Below are positions 25,820 to 34,527 of a DNA stretch of 64,000 nucleotides, in pieces; the first letter of the stretch is position 1; every line of letters begins with the position of its first letter. The stretch lies in contig NZ_BDIR01000015.1 in NCBI RefSeq assembly GCF_001895145.1, forward strand, positions 1-64,000, given 5' to 3'. This stretch comes from Arcobacter sp. LA11. Lineage in GTDB: Bacteria > Campylobacterota > Campylobacteria > Campylobacterales > Arcobacteraceae. Below the pieces are notes generated by a model, which searched no databases, was not told the origin of the DNA, and was given only the letters and a program-made list of their open reading frames with translations. The position numbers were made by a program, and so were the translations under genes.

Positions 25820-26983
25820 TTATTTGACATATTTATTTAACCATGTATTAACTATAGTATTTGGATTTAAAGAATCTAATAGTTTTGTATAATCATCATG
25901 GTAGTACTCTTTATCTTTTGATAAAGACTCTACAACTTTTTTTGCAATATTCTCTTTTTTGGCCTTTGCAATGTTCTGTTCTAACTTTCCAATCATTAAC
26001 TCTCTCATTCCACCCGGACACTCGTTAATTATAATTCTAGTTTTACAACACATTGCTTCAATTAATACATTACACAAACCTTCAAACTTAGAAGTTAAAA
26101 CAATTGCCTCTGAATTAGCCATCCATACATATGGGTTTTTTTGATATCCGACAAAAACTACGTCATCTTCAATATTTAATTTCTTAGCTAATTCTTTTAA
26201 ATATTCTTTTTCAGAGCCCTCACCAACAAGCATTAATTTATAGTTGATATTATATTTATCTTTCATTATTTTATAACTTTCAATTAATAAACCAAAGTTT
26301 TTTGCTTTTACAAGTCTCCCTAATCCAAGAATATAAGGTTCTTTAGGTAATAATTCTTTATCTGAATTAGCCAACTCAAGAACTTTATCTTGATAAAAAG
26401 GATTTTTAATTGATATTAGTGTTTTAGGAGAAATATCTTCTCTTCTAAACTTATCAACATAAAAGTTTTTTGTTCCATCAGCAATACAATTAACATGTGC
26501 ATTTTCAAAAAGACATCTACTTACAAATTTAGTTTTCATAGTAGTAATTGTATTTAAAGATACATTTACACATATCCTAGCACTTCTTGAATCTTTAAAC
26601 TTCCAAATTTGTTCAAAAGTTCCTTGTCCCCTAATTAGAATTAAGTCATAAGGTTCTTGAGCTTCTAATTTTTTTAATTCTTCTTCAAAAACATCACTTA
26701 AATAGTATCCTTTTATTACGGGATAAGTTCTTCTTACTATAAGGTTTACAAACCTTGAGAATATATCCCACAAAAAGCCTTTTATACTTTTCTTAAAGAT
26801 TTTATTAATATCAAAATGGTGAATGTTAACTCCTGTTTCCCTAGGAGCAATCGCTTTATTTTTATCATTAAAATAAATTAAATCAACTTTATGTCCTGCT
26901 TGCAAGAAAGCATCAGCTTGATTACATGCAGCTCTTTCCATCCCTCCAAACTTTAAACTTCTTACTACAACAGCTATTCTCAT
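25820..26983 (-). CDS. Glycosyltransferase family 4
   Basis: The 387-residue enzyme has VVRSLKFGGMERAACNQADAF at the acceptor side, ILGLGRLVKAKNFGLLIESYK at the donor-domain start, and the GT4 motif SKFEGLCNVLIEAMCC near residues 296-311, followed by NECPGGMREL. It resembles GalNAc/GlcNAc transferases of the WbnH/PglA-like branch but the sugar is unknown. It overlaps the LTA-synthase-like gene by 4 bp, so the transferase and the phosphotransferase are probably coupled. The early Arg/Lys-rich region suggests peripheral membrane binding. Confidence 0.88.
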   Translation of the reverse strand: MRIAVVVRSLKFGGMERAACNQADAFLQAGHKVDLIYFNDKNKAIAPRETGVNIHHFDINKIFKKSIKGFLWDIFSRFVNLIVRRTYPVIKGYYLSDVFEEELKKLEAQEPYDLILIRGQGTFEQIWKFKDSRSARICVNVSLNTITTMKTKFVSRCLFENAHVNCIADGTKNFYVDKFRREDISPKTLISIKNPFYQDKVLELANSDKELLPKEPYILGLGRLVKAKNFGLLIESYKIMKDKYNINYKLMLVGEGSEKEYLKELAKKLNIEDDVVFVGYQKNPYVWMANSEAIVLTSKFEGLCNVLIEAMCCKTRIIINECPGGMRELMIGKLEQNIAKAKKENIAKKVVESLSKDKEYYHDDYTKLLDSLNPNTIVNTWLNKYVK

Positions 26984-28986
26984 TTTTTACCTTTTTTATA
27001 TTCACTTCGTACAAGATATTCAGAAATTGCTAAATTAGCTCTATAATAATTTAGCATTTGATCTACAGTTCCATTTTTTAGGTCACTATATTTTTTGATT
27101 ATATTATCCTTTGAAACTATTTTTGAACCATTAAATCCATAATGATTTCTATTTTTATCAAATAAATCCATACCTATAGATATATGTTCTTGATCTTTTA
27201 AAGTTAAATTATATAATGTAGGAAAAATATCCTTATGAGAACCAGAAACCTTACTATTTATAGAAAGTTTTTTTCGTAAGGTATCAGGCAAATAAAAGTA
27301 TAAAGGAATATTCTTACTATTTAAAAGTTCATTATCATTATATTTCATAATACCATCTATCGTATTATTATCAGCAGTTACAATAACAATTGTATTATCT
27401 TTAAACTTTGACTTTTTAAAATTATCTAAAAAAATTCCAACTTGATCTACAGCATATGAATAAGAAGCAATCCTTTGTTTTGCCAAATCTAAGTCTCCTG
27501 TAATATGTTTTTTTAGTTCATCATTAAATATTAAACTATTTGTTTTATAATCACTTGGAATATTATACGGAGGATGATTATTTGTACTTAAAGCTACTAA
27601 AAATTGTTTTCTATTTGATTTATCAAGTTTTTTTAAAATATAAGAATATAAATATTCATCAAAAATTCCCCAAGGATGAAAATATTCACCTTTCTCTTTT
27701 TCTTTCTTTTCAATATCATTATAAATATTTATTTTTCCCTCAACATTTTGATAACCTTGATATTTAATAAAATTACCCAAATCTCTCCAGCTTAGATCAC
27801 CACCATAGATAAAACTAGTTTCATAATCATTTTTATTAAAAAGAAATCCAGGGCTATAACTAAAGTTAGTTTGCTTATAAATAGATTGAGAAAAAGCAAA
27901 AGAACCTGGTCTGTGAGGAATATTAAGTAATAAAGCTTGCAAACTAGAAATTGTTCCATCTCCAGATGAAATAAAATTAGTTAAAAGTACATCTTCTTCA
28001 AAATGTTTCTTTAAACTTCCTAAAATATCAAACTTTTCACTTTGATATTTTAAAATTGGCATACCAAAACTTTCTACCATTATTATGACAACATTATAAT
28101 CTTTGTCATCTACTTTTTTTGTATTATATGTAATATTCTTTAATAAATCATTCCTATTTATATCTTTAGAACCTTTATATATTTCAAAAGCTTTTTCAAT
28201 ATTCTTTTTAAAACCCGTTGTTTTTAATAAATCATATTTTTTTCTCAAATATTTTTCTCTTGCACTTAATGCATTTGTAAATGCCCTAAAACCATTATGA
28301 GAAACTTTATTTATAAACTCATTCTCTGATATATTTGGAATCATCTTCCCTAATGGATACATTCCAAATGTACCCCTTATAGCCAAAAAATTCAATAAAA
28401 ATATTACAAAAAATAAAATAGCTGAAAACCTAAAGAAATTAAATACAGAAATTTCTTTCTCTTTTATCTCAAATATTTTTTTTATTATAAAAAATAAAAA
28501 TAAAAGATAAATAAAAAACAATAATAAAATTAATACTACATTATAGTTTTGCCAAAAAGTTGTTAACAAAGCTTTTGTATCATCATCAAAAAAACCAAAA
28601 AATAAAATATTTATATGATCTTTAAAATATGAATAAAAACCAAAATCAGCACATAAAAAGAAGCTAACAATTGTATAAGTTATAAAAAGATAATAAACAA
28701 AAAATTTATTAGCAAAATCAAAAAAACTTTCTTTCTTTAAATAATATAATGTTATTAAAGAAATAGTTGCTAACGCTTGTATATATCCAATTACAGTAAG
28801 ATCAATTCTAAAACCAAGGAAGAATGCCTTTAAAAGATCATTATAATGAGCTGATAGATCATCAAAAGGAGAATAATAATTAAAAAAAACTACTCGAAAA
28901 AAAGACATTATTACTAAAAAGATTATATGTGCTAAAATAAGTTTTTTAAAAATATTTAATGTCTTTGACATTATAGTTTTGTTCAT
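26980..28986 (-). CDS. LTA synthase-family phosphotransferase with an altered metal site
   Basis: The 668-residue protein has about five membrane helices in residues 1-205 and a periplasmic sulfatase-like catalytic domain. Visible elements are IIMVESFGMP near 304, SGDGTISSLQALLLNIP near 343 (likely catalytic Thr), STNNHPPYN near 471 and VTADNNTIDG near 534. In LtaS, OpgB and Ept relatives the last motif is usually Asp-His; here it reads Asp-Asn, so one metal ligand may be changed. GSHKDIFPTLYNLT near 610 is otherwise typical. Four genes upstream lies dgkA-type lipid recycling, fitting an enzyme that releases diacylglycerol from phosphatidylglycerol. The stop overlaps the GT4 gene by 4 bp. Confidence 0.82.
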   Translation of the reverse strand: MNKTIMSKTLNIFKKLILAHIIFLVIMSFFRVVFFNYYSPFDDLSAHYNDLLKAFFLGFRIDLTVIGYIQALATISLITLYYLKKESFFDFANKFFVYYLFITYTIVSFFLCADFGFYSYFKDHINILFFGFFDDDTKALLTTFWQNYNVVLILLLFFIYLLFLFFIIKKIFEIKEKEISVFNFFRFSAILFFVIFLLNFLAIRGTFGMYPLGKMIPNISENEFINKVSHNGFRAFTNALSAREKYLRKKYDLLKTTGFKKNIEKAFEIYKGSKDINRNDLLKNITYNTKKVDDKDYNVVIIMVESFGMPILKYQSEKFDILGSLKKHFEEDVLLTNFISSGDGTISSLQALLLNIPHRPGSFAFSQSIYKQTNFSYSPGFLFNKNDYETSFIYGGDLSWRDLGNFIKYQGYQNVEGKINIYNDIEKKEKEKGEYFHPWGIFDEYLYSYILKKLDKSNRKQFLVALSTNNHPPYNIPSDYKTNSLIFNDELKKHITGDLDLAKQRIASYSYAVDQVGIFLDNFKKSKFKDNTIVIVTADNNTIDGIMKYNDNELLNSKNIPLYFYLPDTLRKKLSINSKVSGSHKDIFPTLYNLTLKDQEHISIGMDLFDKNRNHYGFNGSKIVSKDNIIKKYSDLKNGTVDQMLNYYRANLAISEYLVRSEYKKGKK

Positions 28987-28992
28987 AAACCA

Positions 28993-29778
28993 TTAACCTT
29001 TCAAATTTTTCAATATAAGGAAAAGTTTAAAAAACCCTTGTCCATCTCTTCCAATAATCTTATTAACAAATGAAATTTGACTAATAGTAATTAAAAAAGA
29101 AATTTTTTGAGATAACTCTTTTAATTTAATTTTAAAATCCCTATTCATAGGACATAGTTCAATATACTTATTTATAACATATTCATAATCAACATCAAAA
29201 CTAGCTCTTGTCTTTGTAAGAGACAATAAAAATAAAATTAAATCTCTTAACTGTAAAACTTTTAATTCAATACTTTTATCAAAACTATCTTCTAAATCAA
29301 TTACAAATATTTTTTCATCTTTATAAGTAAAGTTTCTAGCTTGTGCACCACCATGAAATTCATTTAAATTATGTATTTTTGATATTTCTAATAAAAGTTT
29401 ATCTATAAAATAATACATCGTATTTTTAGATATATCTTTTTTTCTGATATTTGAATTTGCAGTTTTCCCACAATCTTCCAAAACAAAAAAATTATCATTT
29501 TGATAAGAGATATTAGGAGTATTAACGCCTTTATCTTTTAAACTTTTAATTTTTGTTGTTTCAAATTTAATACTTTCATTATTACTTTTCTCTTCTACTG
29601 GTAAAAGAACTTCAATTGGAAATATTTTATAAAATAGTTTATGAGAAAAAAATGATTTTGTAGCTCTTGCTTTTTTTAACCAGTATTTTTTAGATTCATA
29701 TTCAAAAGAAAAAATCTCTTTATCTTCTTCTGTATATAATCTCAGAACCAGTTGTTCAAAATTTTTATCTATGCCCAT
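28993..29778 (-). CDS. LPS kinase-like protein
   Basis: The protein (261 residues from ATG 29778; an earlier TTG at 29796 would add six) resembles the BUD32/WaaP group of small kinases. It has KKYWLKKARA (candidate ATP-site Lys), FVLEDCG in the hinge position, a catalytic loop EFHGGAQARNFTY (His-Gly ... Arg-Asn, with Gly in place of the usual catalytic Asp) and KIFVIDLEDSF with the metal Asp. The catalytic loop pattern HGG...RN also occurs in RIO/Bud32-like LPS kinases. It is followed after 6 bp by the LTA-synthase-like gene and overlaps dgkA. It is the third kinase-like gene in the locus. Activity is uncertain. Confidence 0.65.
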   Translation of the reverse strand: MGIDKNFEQLVLRLYTEEDKEIFSFEYESKKYWLKKARATKSFFSHKLFYKIFPIEVLLPVEEKSNNESIKFETTKIKSLKDKGVNTPNISYQNDNFFVLEDCGKTANSNIRKKDISKNTMYYFIDKLLLEISKIHNLNEFHGGAQARNFTYKDEKIFVIDLEDSFDKSIELKVLQLRDLILFLLSLTKTRASFDVDYEYVINKYIELCPMNRDFKIKLKELSQKISFLITISQISFVNKIIGRDGQGFFKLFLILKNLKG

Positions 29779-30125
29779 ATAATAACTATTATCCAAATAG
29801 ATATATGCAAAATAATACTAAACATTACTGCAGTTGCCCCAATATCTTTTGCTGTTTTTGCTAAAGGAGCATGTTCTGTAGTAACAAGATCAACCACATT
29901 TTCAATAGCTGAATTTAAAAGTTCTACAATTAATACTAATATTCCAGTAACTAGTAAAATTAATTTATATACTAAAGTTACATCTATTAATATAATCCCT
30001 ATAATAATAAAAACTGCAGATAATAATTCTAATCTAAATGAACTCTCTGTCTTAAAAGCATGCTTTAATCCATCAAATGCATATTTAGTATTTTTAAAAA
30101 GGTGATATTTTGGTTTATTATTCAT
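29769..30125 (-). CDS. dgkA: Diacylglycerol kinase DgkA
   Basis: This 118-residue integral membrane protein has the DgkA layout: an amphipathic N-terminus, three membrane helices (about 33-50, 54-72 and 95-115) and the family signature VELLNSAIENVVDL near residues 62-75, which holds the catalytic Glu/Asn. It phosphorylates diacylglycerol to phosphatidic acid. Diacylglycerol arises when LTA-synthase or OpgB-type enzymes strip the head group from phosphatidylglycerol, so its place two genes before such an enzyme is meaningful. The gene lies 3 bp after htrB and overlaps the kinase-like gene. Confidence 0.93.
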   Translation of the reverse strand: MNNKPKYHLFKNTKYAFDGLKHAFKTESSFRLELLSAVFIIIGIILIDVTLVYKLILLVTGILVLIVELLNSAIENVVDLVTTEHAPLAKTAKDIGATAVMFSIILHISIWIIVIIWA

Positions 30126-30128
30126 TTT

Positions 30129-31037
30129 CTACTTTCTTTTATACAAATCTTTATAATATTCTTTCCATCTTTTATGTTGCCAAAACCATTGACTAGGAGT
30201 TTCTAAAATCTGTTCTTCAATAACATCTGCTTGTATTTGAGTTAATTCTTTTTCTTTGTTATCTGTCTTAAACTCAATACTTCTAGAATCTATTATATCA
30301 TGAACTTTAATTGTATAGTTTCTAAAATCATTCATAATTGCAAATAAAGGTATTATTACAGCATCAAATTTTAAAGCTAATCTAGCAGTAGAATCAGTAG
30401 CTAAAATTTTTTTATTGAAAAATTCTATTTCAATACCATCTCTAATATGCTGGTCAATTGCAACTGCTACAAAATGATTTTTTTTAAATGCTTTTATCAT
30501 TCCTTTAGCCGCAACTTTTTTTTCTAACATAATTATATTATTTCTATCTCTAGCTTTTATATACATATCATTGATTAAAGGATTATTCATCTTTCTATTT
30601 ACTACAGCTAAAGTACCATATTTTAACGCAATATAAGGAATTGCTAATTCCCATCCACCATAATGTGCCGTTACGAATATTATCTTTCTATTCTCTTTTA
30701 TTGCATTTAAAATCACTTCTTCATTTTCAATATTTGCTTTTGATAAAAGTTTTTCTTTTGAGATAGATTGATTTTCAATAAATTCGTACATATTAAAAAG
30801 TAATGATTTATAAGATTCTTGAATTATGCTATTTTTTTCTTCAATAGAGATTTTATTTTCAAAAGCTAAATCTAAATTTACTTTCGCAATATGTTTATGT
30901 TTTTTACTAAATTTATATACTAACTTTGCAATAAGTAAAAGAATTTTTTTTAAAATAAAATTTGGTGTAACCTGAAAAATTAATTTAAATAAGATATATA
31001 AGAAATATGTGAAATAATCCTTAGCAGTTGCCTTCAT
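30129..31037 (-). CDS. htrB: Lipid A biosynthesis lauroyl acyltransferase
   Basis: HtrB/LpxL-type enzymes add a secondary acyl chain to Kdo2-lipid A (or a precursor) at the inner membrane. The protein is 302 residues from the ATG at 31037, which has AAGGA 7 nt upstream. It has an N-terminal membrane helix, VTAHYGGWELA (the catalytic HX4D/E box), VNRKMNNPLI, AVAIDQHIRDG and a C-terminal SQWFWQHKRWK, all family marks. The gene overlaps waaC by 17 bp; the waaC-htrB pair is the conserved start of the LOS locus in Campylobacter and relatives. A longer reading upstream is possible but lacks a ribosome site. Confidence 0.92.
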   Translation of the reverse strand: MKATAKDYFTYFLYILFKLIFQVTPNFILKKILLLIAKLVYKFSKKHKHIAKVNLDLAFENKISIEEKNSIIQESYKSLLFNMYEFIENQSISKEKLLSKANIENEEVILNAIKENRKIIFVTAHYGGWELAIPYIALKYGTLAVVNRKMNNPLINDMYIKARDRNNIIMLEKKVAAKGMIKAFKKNHFVAVAIDQHIRDGIEIEFFNKKILATDSTARLALKFDAVIIPLFAIMNDFRNYTIKVHDIIDSRSIEFKTDNKEKELTQIQADVIEEQILETPSQWFWQHKRWKEYYKDLYKRK

Positions 31038-32028
31038 ATAATATTCCTTCTGCCAAATTAACAATTTCCTTTACTTCAATATCTTTTATTGAATAATCAT
31101 CTTTATTTAACTTTAAGGGATTAACCACAGAATCTGATTCAATAATTTTATTAACATTTGTTAAATAAGTATTTCTATTACCTGGTGTACAACCAAAAAT
31201 TGTAATTGAAGGAATATTTAAAGCCCAAGCCATATGTGTAGGACCAGTATCATTTCCAATAACTAAATCACAATTTTTTATTACTGCTTTTAAATTATTT
31301 AAATCTAGTTTAGGGAGCACTATTGCCGAAGAATTTAAAGCTATTTCATCTGCTATCTCTTTTTCTTCATCATTACCCCATGCGATTAAACAATTTTCAC
31401 TTAGATAATTTATTATTTTAGCAAAATTCTCTTTAGAATACATTTTTGAAGACCAACTAGCACCAACTATAAATAAAACATTCCGTTTTTGACTTCTTAA
31501 ATAAGGATATATTTCTCTAGGTTCATCTTCAAAAAATAAAAAAGGTTCTTTATTTATTAAATCTTTTTCTGAAACTTGAATATCTAAAGATTTACATAAA
31601 ATATCAATATTTCTATCAATTACATTTTTATCGTATGCAGAATTTATTTTTTTGGTATAAAAAAAAGAAGCTGTTCCTTCTCTAGTTGATTTTTTATCAA
31701 AACCTATTCTATTCTTTCCTAAATATTTTGAAACAATAGCAGATTTAATTAAACCTTGGGCATCTATTACAAAATCATAATCATTTTTTGAATACTCTTT
31801 TAACATAGAAACTTGTGAAAATAAGTTCTTTTTATCTTTTTTTATTGATTTTAAATTTAATTTATATATATTATCAATATGTGGATTATATTCTAAAACT
31901 TTTGAAAAAGCTTCTTCCACAAACCAGTCAATTTGAATATTAGGGATTTTCTTTTTAATAAATTGTAAAGCAACCATTGCATGGATAATATCACCCATAG
32001 CAGAAAGTTTAACAATGGCTATTTTCAT
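31021..32028 (-). CDS. waaC: ADP-heptose:Kdo2-lipid A heptosyltransferase I
   Basis: WaaC adds the first heptose to Kdo2-lipid A. The 335-residue GT9 protein starts MKIAIVKLSAMGDIIHAMVAL, a WaaC-specific acceptor motif, followed by IDWFVEEAFS, DAQGLIKSA, and IGNDTGPTHMAWALNIPSITIFGCTPGNR, which binds ADP-heptose. No WaaF cysteine cluster is present. It overlaps ppx by 4 bp and htrB by 17 bp. It lies about 19 kb from waaF, with most of the variable LOS genes between them. Confidence 0.93.
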   Translation of the reverse strand: MKIAIVKLSAMGDIIHAMVALQFIKKKIPNIQIDWFVEEAFSKVLEYNPHIDNIYKLNLKSIKKDKKNLFSQVSMLKEYSKNDYDFVIDAQGLIKSAIVSKYLGKNRIGFDKKSTREGTASFFYTKKINSAYDKNVIDRNIDILCKSLDIQVSEKDLINKEPFLFFEDEPREIYPYLRSQKRNVLFIVGASWSSKMYSKENFAKIINYLSENCLIAWGNDEEKEIADEIALNSSAIVLPKLDLNNLKAVIKNCDLVIGNDTGPTHMAWALNIPSITIFGCTPGNRNTYLTNVNKIIESDSVVNPLKLNKDDYSIKDIEVKEIVNLAEGILYEGNC

Positions 32029-33497
32029 GAAACTACTTTTACCTTAACTCCTTTTGGAGTTTGTAATTTATCAACTTCACTCTCAACTAAATATATACTT
32101 TTTTGAAGACAAACTTTTAATTTATTCTCTTTTAGTTTATATTTTACTTTTGGATTTGAAAAATCTTGATTTATAGTTAAATTTAAAGATATCATAAATG
32201 AAAGCCATTGCATAGTTTCAAAACATGGCAATAATTCATTATATCTATCTAAATCTCTTTTCATAGGAAGTGATTTTTTTGAAAATTTAATTATATGTGC
32301 AATTGTAACTCTTGATGAATGTAAAAAATCATAATTCAAACCACTTAATATAAAATCAAAAGTATTATCATTTGACTTATAAAAGTTAAGAGTTGTACCA
32401 ATAGAATGTAACTTAGAAGCAACAACTAATAATACTCTGTATTTATCATCTAATTGATGTAATGGTTTTAAAACTTCAAATATATCAGAAGCATTTTTTC
32501 CAAAATATGAACTTTGCTTAGAATCTATTTGAAATCTATCTAATAAACTTCTAACACTTACATTAAAATTACTTGGAAACTTACAATTTGAACTTCTAAG
32601 TAAATCTGTAAGATAAACACCTTCTCTAACCCCTGCACCAGAAGTTATAACTCTTGAGGTATTTAACTCTTCAAGAATTGTATTAAAGATAAATGTTCCT
32701 TCTTTAATAGTGTCAAACCTATCTTTTTTTACACCAATATGTTTTAAAGTTGTATTATTTTTTGCATTTATAATTGATTCAATAATATACTTATTTATAG
32801 AGACAGGATAAGTATATCCATGAAGTATATCTAAAGGATAATCATTTTTATTCATAATTATTTTACTAAGTGCTCTGATACTACCACCAATACCAACTAT
32901 TGTTGTAGGGACATCAAAACCACATGATGTAACTTGTTTTAACTTCTCTAAAATATAATTTTTTGCACCTTCAATATCACCTTTACTAAAGAAAAGCTCA
33001 TTTAATCGTACAGTACCTACATCTAAAGATATACATTTTTCAATTTTTCGATTATTAATAAAAGCAAATTCTGTAGAACCACCACCAATATCAACTGTAA
33101 TAAACTTATCACAGTCTATTAAGTTTTGAGCAGCAACACCACCATAATAAGCCTCTTTTGATCCATCAATAACTTTTATATTTAAACCTAGTTCATTTTT
33201 AACTTTTGATAAAAATTCTTTTGCATTTGGAGCATCTCTTAAAGCTGAAGTTGCAACACAAATTATTTTTCTAGATTTTAAAGCTTTTGAGATATTTAAA
33301 AAAGATTGCAAAGAGTTAAATGCTCTTTGCATTGGAGCTTCTTGAAGGTTACCATCATTTTCATAACAACCTTCAGAAATTTTTACACGACTTTTTGTTT
33401 CATTTATAAGATTAAAAGCAAAACGACTACTTTTTTCTAATACAACCATCCGCATTGAGTTTGACCCAATGTCAATAATAGTTGTGACCTTAGCCAT
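32025..33497 (-). CDS. ppx: Exopolyphosphatase / pppGpp phosphohydrolase (Ppx/GppA)
   Basis: This 490-residue protein belongs to the ASKHA-fold Ppx/GppA family, which hydrolyses polyphosphate and/or pppGpp. N-terminal motifs are IDIGSNSMRMVVLE at about residues 8-21, ATSALRDAPN near 83 and TVDIGGGSTEFAF near 140, and then GGSIRALSK. The C-terminal half is an HD-like helical domain (HSSRVTIAHI) as in longer Ppx proteins. In Campylobacterota a single such enzyme usually covers both substrates. The gene overlaps waaC by 4 bp and follows the ferredoxin gene after 2 bp. No functional link to LOS is evident. Confidence 0.9.
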   Translation of the reverse strand: MAKVTTIIDIGSNSMRMVVLEKSSRFAFNLINETKSRVKISEGCYENDGNLQEAPMQRAFNSLQSFLNISKALKSRKIICVATSALRDAPNAKEFLSKVKNELGLNIKVIDGSKEAYYGGVAAQNLIDCDKFITVDIGGGSTEFAFINNRKIEKCISLDVGTVRLNELFFSKGDIEGAKNYILEKLKQVTSCGFDVPTTIVGIGGSIRALSKIIMNKNDYPLDILHGYTYPVSINKYIIESIINAKNNTTLKHIGVKKDRFDTIKEGTFIFNTILEELNTSRVITSGAGVREGVYLTDLLRSSNCKFPSNFNVSVRSLLDRFQIDSKQSSYFGKNASDIFEVLKPLHQLDDKYRVLLVVASKLHSIGTTLNFYKSNDNTFDFILSGLNYDFLHSSRVTIAHIIKFSKKSLPMKRDLDRYNELLPCFETMQWLSFMISLNLTINQDFSNPKVKYKLKENKLKVCLQKSIYLVESEVDKLQTPKGVKVKVVS

Positions 33498-33499
33498 TT

Positions 33500-33754
<255 letters not shown>

Positions 33755-33795
33755 TTATTTCCCTAACTAAAATATTATGTTGGAGTTATAACCTA

Positions 33796-34527
33796 TTATT
33801 CTTTAATAATTTCTTTAATCAGGGTGAAATAGTATTGCTTTTTAGCCATAATTAAGAATTCAGCTTCCTTATGTATAAAAAGGTCACTACAAATGTATAA
33901 TGCAGCAGCAATATCAAACTCTCTAATACTACCTGCAAAAAGTACAAAATTGTAATTTTTAGCGTATGCTAAAGAAATTGCAATAGCGCCTGGACTTCTA
34001 AATTTTATTTTTTCTTGATTTAACTTTTTTATTACATTTGGATAAGAATATGCTCTTTCAAAAATTCCTATTTGAGGATTTTCTACTTTTATAAAATTTA
34101 TAGATTTATTATTCAAAATATCTATTTGTTCTAAATTATCATTAACTTTATAAATCATAATATGATTTACTAAATTGACAACATATCCTGCTTTAGTTTC
34201 ATTATCTATTTGTAAAGCAACAGATGTTCCATAATAAGGCAACCCAGAAAGAAAGTTGTGACTTCCATCTAATGGATCAATTATTATTTTAATATTTGAT
34301 TTAGAACTTATTAGCCCGGCTTCTTCAGAAAAAATATCTCCAAAAGAGTCTAAATATTTAATAAAAATATTTTCAGCTATTAAATCAATATTTAGAGTGT
34401 TGTCTCCGCCATATCCTATAGTAGAAGACTCTTCAAGGTCAGATGAGTCCATATGAGTATTAATATACTCATATAGCTCTTTATTTGCTTTTATAACTGC
34501 ATTTGTAAATGAGTTATAATCAAACAT
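33796..34527 (-). CDS. Inositol monophosphatase family protein
   Basis: The 243-residue protein has the metal motifs of the IMPase/CysQ/FBPase-IV superfamily: FSEEAG near residue 72 and DPLDGSHNFLSGLPYYGTSVAL near 90-111. The last usual motif (WDxAAG) is replaced by REFDIAAALYICSD, so it fits a divergent branch and not CysQ. Substrate is unknown; sugar phosphates or PAP are the usual ones. Its start abuts gltD and it precedes the ferredoxin gene by 41 bp. Confidence 0.8.
   Translation of the reverse strand: MFDYNSFTNAVIKANKELYEYINTHMDSSDLEESSTIGYGGDNTLNIDLIAENIFIKYLDSFGDIFSEEAGLISSKSNIKIIIDPLDGSHNFLSGLPYYGTSVALQIDNETKAGYVVNLVNHIMIYKVNDNLEQIDILNNKSINFIKVENPQIGIFERAYSYPNVIKKLNQEKIKFRSPGAIAISLAYAKNYNFVLFAGSIREFDIAAALYICSDLFIHKEAEFLIMAKKQYYFTLIKEIIKE

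Noticed and set aside
33796-34527. A second cysQ
   Set aside because: It lacks the WDTAAAD motif of CysQ and has no sulfur genes beside it, so I kept the broader IMPase-family call.
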